A stretch of 64,000 nucleotides of DNA from positions 1 through 64,000 of the forward strand of contig JAKOYE010000119.1 in NCBI GenBank assembly GCA_029780675.1. Direction: 5' to 3'. The notes beneath the pieces were generated by a model, which was not told the DNA's origin, did not search any database, and was given only the letters and a program-made list of their open reading frames with translations. How positions within the stretch are numbered: position 1 is the stretch's first letter; every line of letters starts with the position of its first letter. Below are positions 36,734 through 52,086 of the stretch, in pieces. The stretch comes from Actinomycetes bacterium (lineage in GTDB: Bacteria; Actinomycetota; Actinomycetes; Mycobacteriales; Mycobacteriaceae). The translations under genes were made by a program, and so were the position numbers.

Positions 36734-38220
36734 GTGTCGATGAGCGGCCCTGGGGAGGCGCCGGCGCTGCCGTCCGAGTTGAGCGCTTTCGACCTGCTGA
36801 TGCATCGCGGGGAGGCGAACCCGCGGACCCGCTCTGGAATCATGGCGCTGGAGATTCTGGACTCCGCGCCGGACTGGCGCGAGTTCCGGAACCGGTTCGA
36901 CAACGCTTCCCGCAAGGCGCTGCGGCTGCGGCAACGGGTGGTGGTGCCGACCCTGCCGGTCGCCCCGGCCCGCTGGGTCGTCGACCCCGACTTCAACCTC
37001 GACTTCCACGTGCGCCGGGTCCGGGTGCCCGAACCCGGAACACTGCGCGAGGTGCTCGACCTCGCCGAGGTGATGCTGCAGTCGCCGCTGGACATCTCCC
37101 GTCCGCTGTGGACCGTGACCCTCGTCGAGGGACTCGAGGGTGGAAAAGCTGCGACGCTGCTGCACCTGAGCCACGCCGTCGCCGACGGGGTGGGTGCCAC
37201 CGCGATGTTCGCCGAGATCTACGACCTTGAGCCGAACCCGCCGCGTCGGCCGGCACCGCCGATCCCGGTGCCGGAGGATGTCACGGGTGCCGACCTGGCG
37301 CGCGCCGGTCTCACTCACCTGCCCAGGGCGCTGCTCGGCGGGGTGGCAGACGGCGTCGCCGACGGCCTGTCGGTGCTGGGCAGGGCGGCCCGCAACCCGG
37401 CATCGGCGTTGTTCGGCGCCATCGACTACGCCCGTTCGGGTCGGCGGATGGTCAGCCGCGCCGCCGAGCCCTCGCCGCTGCTGCGCCGCCGCAGCCTGTC
37501 GACCCGCACCGAGGCGGTCGAGATGCGACTGGGTGATCTGCACCGGGCGGCGCACGCGGCCGAGGGGTCCATCAACGACGCCTACCTGGCGGGTCTGTCC
37601 GGCGCGCTGCGCCGCTACCACGAGGCGCTGGGCGTGCCGATCGGCACGCTGCCGATGGCGGTGCCGGTCAATCTGCGGGCCGACGCCGACCCGGCGGGCG
37701 GAAACCGCTTCGCCGGGGTCAATCTGGCCGCACCGGTGGGTGTCGTCGACCCCGGAGTCCGGGTCCAGAAGATCCGCAAGCAGATGATCTCCCGGCGGGA
37801 GGAGGCAGCCATCGACGTCGTGGGCGCGGTGGCACCGCTGCTGAGCCTGCTGCCCGACGCGGTGATCCAGGCGATGAGTTCCACGGTGATCGCCTCTGAC
37901 GTGCAGGCCAGCAACGTTCCGGTGTTCCCGGGTGACACCTACCTCGCCGGCGCGAAGGTGTTGCGGCAGTACGGGATCGGGCCGCTGCCGGGTGTGGCGA
38001 TGATGGTGGTGCTGGTATCGCGGGGCGGTTTCGCGACCGTCACCGCCCGCTACGACTGCGCCTCGATCGCCCACCCCGATCTGTTCGCCCAGTGCCTCCG
38101 GGACGGTTTCGACGAGGTTCTGGCCCTCACCGGTGACACCCGCGCCCGGGTCGCTCCGGCGTCTTTTTCCGAACCAGCCCAAGCACACCCGCACCCGAAG
38201 AACGGATCGGTGGCCTACTC

Positions 38221-38224
<4 letters not shown>
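36734..38224 (+). CDS. Wax ester synthase/diacylglycerol acyltransferase-family protein (Rv2484c-like)
   Basis: The 496-residue WS/DGAT-type protein opens with LSAFDLLMHRGEANPRTRSGIMALEIL and DFHVRRVRVPEPG. The active-site region reads LLHLSHAVADGVGA, where the usual HHxxxDG has Ser in the first His position but keeps the second His and Asp. The C-terminal half contains NDAYLAGLSGALRRYHEALG and PVNLRAD. Family members esterify diacylglycerol or fatty alcohol with acyl-CoA for storage lipid. The gene leads an overlapping operon with plsC and plsB2, fitting triacylglycerol assembly. The start is GTG 36734 or ATG 36740. Confidence 0.88.
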
Positions 38225-39968
<1,744 letters not shown>

Positions 39969-39972
<4 letters not shown>

Positions 39973-42320
39973 GTGCCACCGACTACCTCACCGACTTCTC
40001 CACCACCGACGACGCGCTGGTGCTGGCCTCGGTGTCGTCCAAGGCCGAATTTGACCTCCTCAACGACTGGCTGCGGACCCAGCGCGCCGCGCACCCGGGG
40101 ACCCGCGTCGAGGTGCTGCGCCTGCCGCATGACGAAGCGACGCCACAACTGGTCGAGCAACTCGTCGGGGAACTCGGCGTGGACGACGACCGGACCGTCA
40201 TCCCGGTCCGGGTGTTCTGGGTGCCGGGCGGTCTGCCCACCCGGGTGAAGCTCGCCGGCCTGATCTCCGGTCGGGACACCTACCGGCCCCCGCAGGTTCT
40301 GCAGCGCGCGATTCTGCGCAAGGACCCCTCGCGCGCCCGGATCGTGGCCGGTGAACCGGCGACGGTGGGCGAGTTGCGCCAGCAGTGGCGGGAGAACACC
40401 GTCGGGGCGACCCCCCAGGACTTCGCCAAATTCGTCCTTCGCCGGGCGGCGTTGGCGGTCGAGCGAATCGAACTGCGGCTGCTCGGGCCGGCCTACAAGT
40501 CGCCGCGGCTCATCACCGACGAACTGATGGCGTCCACCCGGTTCATCAACGGTATGGAAGGCATCCCGGGAGCCAGCCCGGAGAAGGCCGAAGTGATGCT
40601 GAATGAGCTCGCGACCGGGTGGAGCCGATTCTCGGTCGATCTCATCCCGAATCTGGGCCGCACCATCTTCAGCCGGGGCTTCGACCCCCGGATCGACTAC
40701 GACTCCGCGCAGATCGAGTCGATGCGCCGTGCCCTGGAGGACCACCCCGCGGTGTTCCTGTGGTCACACCGGTCCTACCTGGACGGCGTCGTCGTGCCGG
40801 TGGCGCTTCAGGAGAACAAGCTGCCCCCGGCGTGCACGTTCGCCGGCATCAACCTGTCCTTCGGATTCATGGGTCCGCTGATGCGCCGCTCGGGTGTCAT
40901 CTTCCTGCGCCGCAAGCTCGACGACCCGCTCTACAAGTACGTGCTTCGCCAGTTCGTCGGCTACATCGTGCAGAAGCGGTTCAACCTCAGCTGGTCCATC
41001 GAGGGCACCCGGTCTCGTACCGGAAAGATGTTGCCGCCCAAGCTCGGTCTGTTGTCCTACGTCGCGGACGCCTACCTCGACGGCCGCAGCGAGGACATCC
41101 TGCTGCAGCCGACGTCGATCAGTTTCGACCAGTTGCACGAGACCGCCGAGTACGCCGCGTACGCCCGCGGTGGGGAGAAGATCCCCGAGGGCGCCGAGTG
41201 GCTGGTCAACTTCATCAAGGCGCAGGGCGAACGCAACTACGGCAAGATCTACGTCCGCTTCCCCGAGGCGGTGTCGATGCGGCAATACCTCGGTGAGCCG
41301 GGGGGCCCGATCGCCGGCGACGAGGCCGCCAAGCGCCTGGCCATGCAGAAGATGGCCATTGAGGTCGCCTGGCGTATCCAGCGGGCCACCCCGATCAACG
41401 CCACCAGCCTGGTGTCCGCGGTCCTGTTGGCCACCCGCGGTCGGGCCCTGACACTGCGGCAGTTGCACCACACACTGCAGGATTCGCTGGACTACCTGGA
41501 GCGCAAGAAGACACCGATGACCAACAGCGCCCTGCGTCTGCACTCCGCCGACGGGGTCCGGGCGGCGGTGGACGCGCTGTCCAACGGGCATCCGGTGACC
41601 CGGGTCGACGGTGGCCGCGAGCCGGTGTGGCGGATCGCCCCCGAGCAGGAGCTGGAGGCGTCGTTCTACCGCAACTCGCTGATCCACGCCTTTCTGGAGA
41701 CCTCGATCGTCGAACTGGCGCTGCTGCACGCCGCCCGCGCGGCCGAGGGTGAGCGGATCGACGCCTTCTGGGCGCAGGCGATGCGGATTCGTTCGCTGCT
41801 GAAGTTCGACTTCTATTTCGCCGATTCGGCCACCTTCCGCAGGAACATCGCCGAAGAACTGGAGTGGAACCACGACTGGGAGGCCCAGCTCGATGCCGGG
41901 CCGGACGCCGTCGCTTCGTTGTTGCGCGCCAAGCGGCCGTTGATGGCCAACGCCATGCTCCGGCCGTTCTTCGAGGCCTACGAGATCGTCGCGGACGTGC
42001 TGTGCGACGCGCCGGTCGACATCGACGACAAGGAACTGACCCAGCGGGCGCTCGGGGTGGGTAGCCAGTACGCCGCCCAGGGGTTGGTGCGCAGTAACGA
42101 GTCGGTGTCCGCGCTGCTGTTCGCGACCGCCCGTCAGGTGGCCGCCGACCAGAAGCTGCTGACGCCGTCGCCCGACCTGCGGGACCGGCGCCGCGCATTC
42201 GTCCACGAATTACGCGCCGTGCTGGCCGATATGGACCAGGTGCACACGGTGTCAACCGAGCAGTTCTACGCCCGGGAGGCGCAGCTTCGGGAGTCCGGCG
42301 CAGCGCCGGTCGGGCGGTAA
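39969..42320 (+). CDS. plsB2: Glycerol-3-phosphate acyltransferase PlsB2
   Basis: This 783-residue protein is the usual length for actinobacterial PlsB. The acyltransferase motifs are [17 protein letters not shown] near residues 259-275 (HxxxxD), [15 protein letters not shown], and [18 protein letters not shown] near 341-358. It puts the first acyl chain on glycerol-3-phosphate at the membrane, feeding phospholipid and triacylglycerol synthesis. The gene overlaps plsC by four bases. It corresponds to Rv2482c. Confidence 0.95.
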
Positions 42321-42388
42321 ACCCGCGGACCGTCGCATTCGTTGTTATCGTCCGATGGGTTTGATGACCCGGGACTCGGAGGACAGCG

Positions 42389-42724
42389 ATGAAGACGACC
42401 AACCTCGCTGCGTGCGCAGCAGCCCTCGCCGCATTCGGACTGCTCGGCGCCGGGCTGACCGGGTGTTCGGGCTCCGTGGAGGTCAAGACGGGAAAGACGC
42501 CGTCGGCCAGCGCCGCCGACCTGCAGAAGGACCTCACCGAGAGATTGACCAAGGCGGGCAACGCCCCGCAGTCGGTGACCTGCAGGCAGGACCTGGTCGG
42601 CGAGAAGGGTAAGACCGCCACCTGCGACGTGGTGTTCAGCGACACCAACAGCGTCGAGGCCGTTCTGACCGCGACCTCGGTGGAGGGCGACTCCATCAAC
42701 TTCGATTACGCCGCGCAGCCCTAG
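42389..42724 (+). CDS. DUF4333-type lipoprotein
   Basis: The 111-residue protein has a lipoprotein signal peptide ending in a lipobox (GAGLTGC, Cys near residue 26). A small DUF4333-like domain follows, with a disulfide-spaced pair of Cys (VTCRQDL and ATCDVVF). DUF4333 domains are common at the C-terminus of mycobacterial membrane proteins, with no known activity. The ATG at 42389 has a ggaggac site close upstream. It is separated from plsB2 by 68 bp, so it may have its own promoter. Confidence 0.85.
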   Translation: MKTTNLAACAAALAAFGLLGAGLTGCSGSVEVKTGKTPSASAADLQKDLTERLTKAGNAPQSVTCRQDLVGEKGKTATCDVVFSDTNSVEAVLTATSVEGDSINFDYAAQP

Positions 42725-42742
42725 GGTCCCTACGCTGATCGG

Positions 42743-44707
42743 GTGACGTCGTCGGCCGGCCGGGGGATCACCCGGGACGGCTCCAACCCGGTGTGGCCGG
42801 TGCTGTCGGCGGTGGCCGTCGTCGCCGGACTGGTCGCCGCCGGCATCGGGGTGCTGTCACTCGCGGACGCGCTGACCGCCACCGGTCTTCCCGACCCGGG
42901 GCCGGTCACCACGGTCGGGTTGCCGTTCGTGCGGGCCGCCGGTGAGATCGCCGCCGTCATCGCGGTCGGCGGCTTCCTGTTCGCCGCGTTCCTGGTGCCG
43001 CCGCAGGCCGGCGGGGTGCTCGACGCCGCCGGCTACCGTGCCCTGCGGATGGCCCGCAACGCTGCTCTGGTCTGGGCGGCCTGCGCGGCGTTGCTTGTGC
43101 CCCTGACGATCTCCGACGTCTCCGGTGAGCCGCTGCGCGAGCATCTCGACCCGGTGGCGATATGGCGGATCGCCGATCTGGTCGACACCGCCGACGCCTG
43201 GCGGTGGACGGCTTTTCTCGCTGTTATCGTGGCGGCGGCCGCCACGCCGGTACTGCGCTGGTCGCCCACGCCGGCCTTGCTGCTCGGTGCCCTGGCGACG
43301 TTGGTGCCGCTGGGGTTGACCGGGCATTCCGCCGCGGGTGGTTCCCATGACCTGGCGGCCAGCAGCCTGCTGATCCATCTGGTGGCTGGGGCGTTGTGGG
43401 CGGGTGGACTGCTGGCGCTGCTGGCTTCCGCAGTGCGCACCGCGACATCGGCCGATTCCGAGTTCGCGGCGCTGGCCGCCCGCCGGTTCTCGGCCGTCGC
43501 GCTGTGCTGCTTCGTCGCCATGGCGTTGTCGGGAATCGTCAACGCGCTCATCAGGGTGCGCCCCGCCGACCTGTTCACCACGCCCTACGGCTGGCTGGTG
43601 GTGGCCAAGTTCGCCGCTCTGGGAGGACTGGGGCTGATCGGCTGGCTGCAGCGGCGCATCGCGGTGACGGCACTGCACGCAGACCCGGCCGCCGTCGGCC
43701 CGCTGCTCAGGCTGGCGCTGACCGAGGCACTGGTCTTCGGGGTCGCCATCGGCATCGCCGTCGGTCTGGGTCGGACACCGCCCCCGCCGCCGCGGCAGTC
43801 CGACCCGTCGCCCGCCGAGGTGGCCATCGGATACGACCTCCCCGCTCCGCCCACCCCGGCCCGAATCCTGCTGGACTGGCGATTCGACCTGATCTTCGGC
43901 ACGGTCGCGGTTGTGCTGGCCGCGCTGTACGCGGCGGGGGTGATCCGGCTGCGTCGTCGCGGCGACGGGTGGCCGCCCGGCCGGACGGTCGCCTGGCTGC
44001 TCGGCTGCGCGCTGCTGCTGGTCACCACCTCATCGGGTCTGGGCCGCTACATGCCGGCGATGTTCAGCATGCACATGGTGGGCCACCTGCTGCTGTCGAT
44101 GCTCATCCCGATCCTGCTGGTCATCGGCGCACCGATGACGCTGGCGGTGCGCGCGCTGCCGTCGGCCGGCGAGGGCAACCCGCCCGGGCCGCGGGAGTGG
44201 CTGCAGTCCGCATTGCACAGTCGGTGGTCGCGGTTCTTCACCCATCCCGTGGTTGCCACCGCGCTGTTCGTCGCCGGGTTCTGGGTGTTCTATCTCGGCG
44301 GGATTTTCGGCGTCGCGGTCAGCAATCACCCGTCCCACCTGCTGATGAACCTCTACTTCCTGCTCAGCGGCTACCTCTTCTTCTGGGCGGTGATCGGGGT
44401 CGATCCGACTCCGCGGACGATCCCCCCGATGGACAGGATCGGCATGGTGTCGACCGCCATCCTGGTGTTCGCGCTCTTCGCCGTGACGCTGAGGGGAATG
44501 ACGACGGTGCTGGGGGAGCGGTACTACCGGTCGCTGCACCTGCCCTGGCACACCGACCTGCTCGGTGATCAGCGTCTCGGCGGGTCGATTGCCGTGGTGG
44601 CCGGCGAGGTGGCCCTGGTGGTTGTCCTGGTGGTCGTGCTCGTCCGGTGGCGTGCGGGACGCCGATCCATCCCCAGCGCGCCCGCCATCCACACATCGGG
44701 TCGTTGA
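42743..44707 (+). CDS. Copper-resistance D / cytochrome oxidase assembly (CtaG) membrane fusion
   Basis: The 654-residue protein has about 15 membrane helices in two parts. The N-terminal half, with ALWAGGLLALL and ARRFSAVALCCFVAMALSGIVNALIRV, is CopD-like. The C-terminal half has RYMPAMFSMHMVGHLLLSMLIPILLVIGAPMTLAVRA, NHPSHLLMNLYFLLSGYLFFW and LPWHTDLLGDQRLGGSIAVVAGE, matching the CtaG family (Rv0102-like). Conserved His and Met residues on the helices suggest copper handling for respiratory oxidase assembly or copper import. GTG 42743 is the likely start; the gene lies 18 bp after the lipoprotein gene, so the two may be co-transcribed. Confidence 0.85.
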   Translation: MTSSAGRGITRDGSNPVWPVLSAVAVVAGLVAAGIGVLSLADALTATGLPDPGPVTTVGLPFVRAAGEIAAVIAVGGFLFAAFLVPPQAGGVLDAAGYRALRMARNAALVWAACAALLVPLTISDVSGEPLREHLDPVAIWRIADLVDTADAWRWTAFLAVIVAAAATPVLRWSPTPALLLGALATLVPLGLTGHSAAGGSHDLAASSLLIHLVAGALWAGGLLALLASAVRTATSADSEFAALAARRFSAVALCCFVAMALSGIVNALIRVRPADLFTTPYGWLVVAKFAALGGLGLIGWLQRRIAVTALHADPAAVGPLLRLALTEALVFGVAIGIAVGLGRTPPPPPRQSDPSPAEVAIGYDLPAPPTPARILLDWRFDLIFGTVAVVLAALYAAGVIRLRRRGDGWPPGRTVAWLLGCALLLVTTSSGLGRYMPAMFSMHMVGHLLLSMLIPILLVIGAPMTLAVRALPSAGEGNPPGPREWLQSALHSRWSRFFTHPVVATALFVAGFWVFYLGGIFGVAVSNHPSHLLMNLYFLLSGYLFFWAVIGVDPTPRTIPPMDRIGMVSTAILVFALFAVTLRGMTTVLGERYYRSLHLPWHTDLLGDQRLGGSIAVVAGEVALVVVLVVVLVRWRAGRRSIPSAPAIHTSGR

Positions 44708-44817
44708 CCGCTGCCGGCGGACGGGTTCCGTCGGTGTCGTCGTGCCCACTGGTGGGTGCAGGCGCCGACGATGGCGACCCGCAGTTCGCGACACGTTCTC
44801 AGAAGGGACACCACACC

Positions 44818-45297
44818 ATGTTCGAGACATCCATGACCGTTGTCGGCCGCATCATCACCGACCCGCGCCGGCGGGTGGTGGCCGGCCAGGAGGTGATCAG
44901 CTTCCGGGTGGCCGCCAACTCGCGTCGCCGGACCGCCGAGGGGACGTGGGAGCCGGGAAACACCCTCTACGTCACCGTCAACTGCTGGGGCAGGCTCGTC
45001 ACCGGCGTGGGGGCGGCGCTGTACAAGGGCACCCCGGTCATCGCCACGGGCACCGTTCACACCAGCGAGTACGAGGATCGGGAAGGCGTGAAGCGGTCCT
45101 CGCTGGAGATGCGGGCCACCGCCGTCGGCCCGGACCTGTCGCGGGTGATCGTCCGGATCGAACAGCCCAAGCAGTCGGCGGCAGACGGTACCGGGGAGGC
45201 TTCCGAGGAGTCCGCTGGGAGTCCGGCCGAGGACGCCGAGGACGTCCGGGATGTGCCGACTGAGGTCGACGTCGACGAACTGGCCGTTTCGGCGTAG
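44818..45297 (+). CDS. ssb: Single-stranded DNA-binding protein (second paralogue, Rv2478c-like)
   Basis: The 159-residue OB-fold protein has TSMTVVGRIITDPRRR, VISFRVAANSRR, LYVTVNCWGRLVTGVGAALYKGTPVIATGTV and MRATAVGPDLSRV, the core of bacterial SSB. The C-terminal 50 residues are acidic (Glu/Asp/Ala), but the last residues read VDELAVSA instead of the Asp-Phe tip that recruits repair enzymes. This matches the second, non-essential SSB of mycobacteria rather than the replication SSB. The ATG at 44818 is preferred; the longer upstream frame lacks homology. It is followed 58 bp later by ettA. Confidence 0.9.
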   Translation: MFETSMTVVGRIITDPRRRVVAGQEVISFRVAANSRRRTAEGTWEPGNTLYVTVNCWGRLVTGVGAALYKGTPVIATGTVHTSEYEDREGVKRSSLEMRATAVGPDLSRVIVRIEQPKQSAADGTGEASEESAGSPAEDAEDVRDVPTEVDVDELAVSA

Positions 45298-45355
45298 GGG
45301 CGGTGGTGGTCACGCCGGGGCGGACCGGCGTGGCCGCCAACCTAGGATGGTCGCC

Positions 45356-47029
<1,674 letters not shown>

Positions 47030-47039
47030 TGTCGCATGG

Positions 47040-50000
47040 GTGACGGTCTCAGAGCGGTTGGCGCAACGACGTAGTCCCGGCGAAACGCTGGTCGAGGTTG
47101 ACGAGGATTCATCCGGTCCGGTCTTACGGGTGGTCACCGATCAGGCCGCCGCGTTGGTGGATTCGATCACGGTGCTGCTGCACCGACTCGGTGTCGGCTA
47201 TCTGTCGCTGACGCATACGTCGCCGGTGGTGACGCGCGACGCCGACGGGGTTCTGATCGGGGTCGACACCGGTGGGCCCGCGATCCCCGAGTCCTGGATC
47301 ACCGCTGATCTGTCGCACCCGGTCAACTGGCGTGCCCTGGCAGAGGTGGTCCGCCTGCTGCCGATGGTGGTCGCCGACGCGCGTCAGGTCACCGCGGACT
47401 CCGCGGCGCTCACGAACTCCGTGCGTGACCTGGCCGACGCCATGGACGCCGACAACGGAGTCCGATTCCCGCAACCGGACCGCGCCGACGTCGCCGCCGT
47501 GCTGCGCTGGATGCTGGAGGGGAACTTCGTCGTGCTCGGCGCACTGCGCTGCACCGTCGGCGCGGGAGAGGCCCGCGCCGACGAGGCCAGTCGGCTCGGC
47601 GTCGCCCGCCTGCGCACCGAGGTGCTGCCCCAGTTGAGCACACCCGATGAGCTGCTGGTGCTGGCCCAGGCCACCATGCCCAGCTTCCTGCGCTACGGCG
47701 CCTACCCGTACATCCTGGTGGTACGCGAACAGCCCGCCGGTCAGACGTGGGGTATCGAGCACCGGTTCGTCGGCCTGTTCACCGCCGCCGCGCGGAACGC
47801 CAACGTGCTGGAGATTCCGCTGGTGGCCCGCCGGGTCCAGCAGGCGCTGACCCAATCGGAGAGCGACCCCGCCCACCCGGGTCAGCTGCTGCTCGAGGTG
47901 TTCCAGACCATTCCGCGGCCGGAACTGTTCGCCCTCGAGCCCGCCCAACTGCTGGAGATGGCCCAGGAGGTCATCGAACTCGGATCGCGCCGGCGGGCGT
48001 TGCTGTTCCTGCGCGCGGATCAACTCGGCCACTTCGTCTCGTGCCTGGTGTACCTGCCGCGGGACCGCTACACCACCGGGGTCCGGCTGGCGATGCAGGA
48101 CATCCTCACGCGCGAATTCGGCGGCGAGGGGATCGACTACACCGCGCATGTCAGCGAATCGCCCTGGGCCGTCGTCCATTTCACCGTCCGGTTGCCGGAC
48201 TCCCGATCGTCCTTCCCGATCGACAGCACCGACACCAACCGACTGCGCATCCAGGAACTGCTGACCGATGCCGCCCGCACCTGGGCTGACCGGCTGCTGG
48301 GTTCAGCGGCCGGCGGACCGGTCGACCGTGGCGTCGTCGAGCACTACGCGGAGGCGTTTCCGGAGGAGTACAAACAGGCCGTCGTCGTCCCCAAGGAGGC
48401 ACTCAACGACATCGGCTTCATCGAGTCGGTGACCCCCGACGGGGTGCGCCTGCAACTCGAGCCCGGCCACGCCGACCGCGAGGCCTTCCTCACCTGGTAC
48501 CTCGGCGGCTACTCGGCGTCACTGAGCCGGCTGTTGCCGGTCCTGCAGAGCATGGGCGTCGAGGTCCTCGAGGAACGGCCGTTCACCGTCACCCGACCGG
48601 ACGGGCTCGATGTCTGGATCTACCAGTTCGTCATCAAGATGGACGCGACGATGCCGGAGACCACGCCGGAGGGCTGGGAAGCGATGGCGGACCGGTTCAC
48701 CGCCGCCGTCACCGCCGTCTGGCAGGGCGCCGCCGAGGTCGACGGATTCAACGAACTGGTGCTGCGCGCCGGACTGGACTCCGGACAGGTCGTCATTCTG
48801 CGCGCGTACGCCAAGTACCTGCGGCAGGCGGGCTTCCCCTACAGCCAGGCCCACATCGAGGCCGTGCTGAACGCCAACCCGCGCACGGCGGTATCCTTGG
48901 TCGCGCTGTTCGAGGCGATCTTCGATCCGGACTCCGCGGCCAACGGACGCGACGCCCGGGCGGCGGCCCATGCGGTCGCGGCCGATATCGACGCACTGAC
49001 CAGCCTCGACACCGACCGGGTGCTGCGGGCCTTCGCGTCCATGATCGAGGCGACGCTGCGCACCAACTACTTCGTCACCGACCCCGGATCCGCACGCGCA
49101 CGCAACACCCTGGCGCTCAAGCTCAATCCGGAACTCATCGACGAGTTGCCCCTGCCGCGGCCGAAGTTCGAGATTTTCGTCTACTCGCCCCGGGTTGAGG
49201 GTGTGCACCTGCGTTTCGGCCATGTCGCCCGTGGCGGGCTGCGCTGGTCCGATCGCCGCGAGGACTTCCGCACCGAGGTCCTCGGCCTGGTGAAGGCCCA
49301 GGCGGTCAAGAACGCGGTGATCGTTCCGGTTGGGGCCAAGGGCGGTTTCGTGGTGAAGCAACCCGCTGCGGACCACCGCGCCGAGGGTGTCGAGTGCTAC
49401 CGGTTGTTCGTCGGCAGCCTGCTCGACGTCACCGACAACGTGGACCGGGCCACCGGTCGGGTGGTGCCGCCGGCACGGGTGGTGCGTCGCGACGGTGACG
49501 ACTCCTACCTGGTGGTGGCCGCCGACAAGGGCACGGCCACCTTCTCCGATATCGCCAACGAGGTCGCCACGTCCCGGGGCTTCTGGCTGGGCGACGCCTT
49601 CGCCTCCGGCGGATCGGTGGGCTACGACCACAAGGCGATGGGTATCACCGCGAAGGGTGCCTGGGAGTCGGTGCGCCGGCACTTCCGGGAGATGGGAGTG
49701 GACACCCAGACCGAGGACTTCACCGTCGTCGGCGTCGGTGACATGAGCGGTGATGTGTTCGGCAACGGCATGTTGCTCTCCGAACACATCCGGCTGATCG
49801 CGGCCTTCGACCACCGGCACATCTTCGTCGACCCCGATCCGGATGCCGCCCGATCGTTCGCCGAGCGCCGGCGGCTGTTCGACCTCCCTCGGTCCAGTTG
49901 GGAGGACTACGACCCGGCGTTGATCAGCCCCGGTGGCGGGGTGTTCAGCCGCCAGCAGAAGTCCATTCCGGTCACCGAGCCGATGCGCCGTGCCCTCGGT

Positions 50001-51665
50001 ATCGACGAGGGGGTCACCGAGATGACCCCGCCGGAACTGATCCGCGCGGTCCTGCGGGCCCCGGTCGACCTGCTGTTCAACGGCGGCATCGGCACGTACA
50101 TCAAGGCCGAGGTGGAGTCCGACGCCGCTGTCGGGGACCGCGCCAACGACACCGTGCGGGTCAACGCCAATCAGGTACGGGCCAAGGTGATCGGTGAGGG
50201 CGGAAACCTCGGCGTCACCGCACTGGGCCGGGTCGAGTTCGATCTGTGTGGTGGCCGGATCAACACCGACGCCCTCGACAACTCCGCCGGCGTCGACTGC
50301 TCCGACCACGAGGTCAACATCAAGATCCTGATCGATTCGCTGGTCCAGGCCGGCCGGGTCGACCCCGCTGAGCGGACCGCGCTGTTGGCCTCCATGACCG
50401 ACGAGGTTTCCCGGCTGGTCCTCACCGACAACAGCGACCAGAACGATCTGATGGGCACCAGCCGCGCGAACGCCGCCGCGCTCCTCAACGTGCACGCCCG
50501 TCAGATCCGCCAACTGGAGGAGCAGCGTGGGCTCAACCGGGCGCTGGAGGCGCTTCCCGCCGACAAGGAGATCTGGCGGCGCGAGGAGATCGGACTCGGT
50601 CTGACCTCACCGGAACTGGCAACGCTGATGGCGCACGTGAAGCTCACCCTCAAAGACGACGTCCTGGCCGGCGACCTGCCCGACCAGGAGGTCTTCGCCG
50701 GGCGCTTGCCGTCCTACTTCCCGACGCAATTGGCCACCGGGTTCGCCGAGGAGATCCGCCACCACCAACTGCGGCGGGAGATCGTGGCCACGATGCTGGT
50801 GAACAGCGTGGTCGACGTCGGCGGCATCACCTTCGCCTACCGCGTCACCGAGGATGCCGGTGTCGGGCCCGTCGACGCGGTGCGCGCGTTCGCGGCCGCC
50901 GACGCCATCTTCGGTATCGAAACGACGTGGCGGCGCATCCGTGCCGCCGGGGCGGCCGGGGTGCCGGCCGCCCTCACCGACCGGATGACGCTGGACCTGC
51001 GGCGTCTGTTGGACCGAGCGGCGCGCTGGCTGCTGAACTTCCGGCCCCAGCCGCTGGCGGTGGGCGCGGAGATCAGCCGGTTCGCCGCCAAGGTGGCCGA
51101 GTTGGCGCCGCGGATGTCGCAGTGGCTGCGGGGCGACGATCGGGCGATCGTGGAGAAGGAGGCCGGCGAGTTCGTCGCCGGCGGCGTGCCCGCGGATCTG
51201 GCCTACACCGTGGCCGCCGGGCTGTACTTCTACAGCCTGCTCGACGTGATCGACATCGCCGATGTGACCGACAGCGACCCCGCCGAAGTGGCCGACACCT
51301 ACTTCGCCCTGATGGACTATCTGGGCACCGACGGCCTGCTCACCGCGGTCTCCGGGCTGCCTCGGGATGACCGGTGGCAAGCGCTGGCCCGGCTGGCGGT
51401 CCGTGATGACATCTACGGATCGCTGCGGGCGCTGTGTTTCGATGTCTTGGCGGTGGGCGAGCCGGGGGAGACCGGCCCGCAGAAGATCGCCGAATGGGAG
51501 CACGGCAACGGTTCGCGGGTGCAGCGGGCCCGGCGGACGCTGGCCGAGATCTACGAGGGCGACGCCCGCGACCTGGCCACGCTGTCGGTGGCGGCACGTC
51601 AGATCCGGAGCATGACCAGAGCGACCGGCGAGGCGACCGGCGTCGGGGGCCGTACGGGTGGCTGA
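47040..51665 (+). CDS. gdh: Large NAD-dependent glutamate dehydrogenase
   Basis: The 1541-residue member of the 180-kDa GDH class has a long N-terminal regulatory region. The catalytic block follows: [49 protein letters not shown] near residues 722-770, [47 protein letters not shown] and a helical C-terminus. It deaminates glutamate to 2-oxoglutarate with NAD, a control point for nitrogen balance. The start GTG 47040 lies 10 bp after ettA. From memory the M. tuberculosis homologue Rv2476c is 1624 residues; here roughly 80 N-terminal residues are missing and ettA occupies the space. The end overlaps the thioesterase gene. Confidence 0.93.
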   Translation: MTVSERLAQRRSPGETLVEVDEDSSGPVLRVVTDQAAALVDSITVLLHRLGVGYLSLTHTSPVVTRDADGVLIGVDTGGPAIPESWITADLSHPVNWRALAEVVRLLPMVVADARQVTADSAALTNSVRDLADAMDADNGVRFPQPDRADVAAVLRWMLEGNFVVLGALRCTVGAGEARADEASRLGVARLRTEVLPQLSTPDELLVLAQATMPSFLRYGAYPYILVVREQPAGQTWGIEHRFVGLFTAAARNANVLEIPLVARRVQQALTQSESDPAHPGQLLLEVFQTIPRPELFALEPAQLLEMAQEVIELGSRRRALLFLRADQLGHFVSCLVYLPRDRYTTGVRLAMQDILTREFGGEGIDYTAHVSESPWAVVHFTVRLPDSRSSFPIDSTDTNRLRIQELLTDAARTWADRLLGSAAGGPVDRGVVEHYAEAFPEEYKQAVVVPKEALNDIGFIESVTPDGVRLQLEPGHADREAFLTWYLGGYSASLSRLLPVLQSMGVEVLEERPFTVTRPDGLDVWIYQFVIKMDATMPETTPEGWEAMADRFTAAVTAVWQGAAEVDGFNELVLRAGLDSGQVVILRAYAKYLRQAGFPYSQAHIEAVLNANPRTAVSLVALFEAIFDPDSAANGRDARAAAHAVAADIDALTSLDTDRVLRAFASMIEATLRTNYFVTDPGSARARNTLALKLNPELIDELPLPRPKFEIFVYSPRVEGVHLRFGHVARGGLRWSDRREDFRTEVLGLVKAQAVKNAVIVPVGAKGGFVVKQPAADHRAEGVECYRLFVGSLLDVTDNVDRATGRVVPPARVVRRDGDDSYLVVAADKGTATFSDIANEVATSRGFWLGDAFASGGSVGYDHKAMGITAKGAWESVRRHFREMGVDTQTEDFTVVGVGDMSGDVFGNGMLLSEHIRLIAAFDHRHIFVDPDPDAARSFAERRRLFDLPRSSWEDYDPALISPGGGVFSRQQKSIPVTEPMRRALGIDEGVTEMTPPELIRAVLRAPVDLLFNGGIGTYIKAEVESDAAVGDRANDTVRVNANQVRAKVIGEGGNLGVTALGRVEFDLCGGRINTDALDNSAGVDCSDHEVNIKILIDSLVQAGRVDPAERTALLASMTDEVSRLVLTDNSDQNDLMGTSRANAAALLNVHARQIRQLEEQRGLNRALEALPADKEIWRREEIGLGLTSPELATLMAHVKLTLKDDVLAGDLPDQEVFAGRLPSYFPTQLATGFAEEIRHHQLRREIVATMLVNSVVDVGGITFAYRVTEDAGVGPVDAVRAFAAADAIFGIETTWRRIRAAGAAGVPAALTDRMTLDLRRLLDRAARWLLNFRPQPLAVGAEISRFAAKVAELAPRMSQWLRGDDRAIVEKEAGEFVAGGVPADLAYTVAAGLYFYSLLDVIDIADVTDSDPAEVADTYFALMDYLGTDGLLTAVSGLPRDDRWQALARLAVRDDIYGSLRALCFDVLAVGEPGETGPQKIAEWEHGNGSRVQRARRTLAEIYEGDARDLATLSVAARQIRSMTRATGEATGVGGRTGG

Positions 51666-52086
51666 CCCCTCGCGCGCCGCGACGTTCACGACCGGCGTTC
51701 ACGTGCGTTGGTCGGATATCGATATGTACCAGCACATCAACCACGCGACGATGGTCACCATCCTCGAAGAGGCTCGGGTGGACTTCCTCGCCGAGCCCTT
51801 CGCCGACGACATCGCGACCATCGGCCTGCTCATCCACGAGGTGAAGGTGCTCTACAAAGGCCAACTGCGCCTTGCCGATTCACCGCTGCAGGTGACCATG
51901 TGGACCGAGCGGTGCCGGGCGGTGGACTTCACCATCGGTTATGAGGTGCGACCGGTCGGAGCCGCCCCGGACACCAAGCCCTCGGTGATCGCCGAGACGC
52001 AACTCGCCGCGGTCCACATCGCCGAACAGCGGCTGGTCCGGCTCTCGCCGGCACACCGGGAGTACCTGCAACGCTGGACCCGCTGA
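51658..52086 (+). CDS. Hot-dog acyl-CoA thioesterase (Rv2475c-like)
   Basis: The 142-residue hot-dog protein has [28 protein letters not shown], the 4-hydroxybenzoyl-CoA-thioesterase-type active-site segment with the key Asp. It is followed by [23 protein letters not shown]. It should hydrolyse an acyl-CoA; the substrate is unknown. GTG 51658 overlaps the last codons of gdh, and the stop overlaps the next gene by one base, so the three are translated from one message. Confidence 0.9.
   Translation: MADPSRAATFTTGVHVRWSDIDMYQHINHATMVTILEEARVDFLAEPFADDIATIGLLIHEVKVLYKGQLRLADSPLQVTMWTERCRAVDFTIGYEVRPVGAAPDTKPSVIAETQLAAVHIAEQRLVRLSPAHREYLQRWTR

Noticed and set aside
48519..50513. 664-codon minus-strand frame opposite gdh
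   Set aside because: Antisense shadow; the plus-strand frame has the full glutamate dehydrogenase core.
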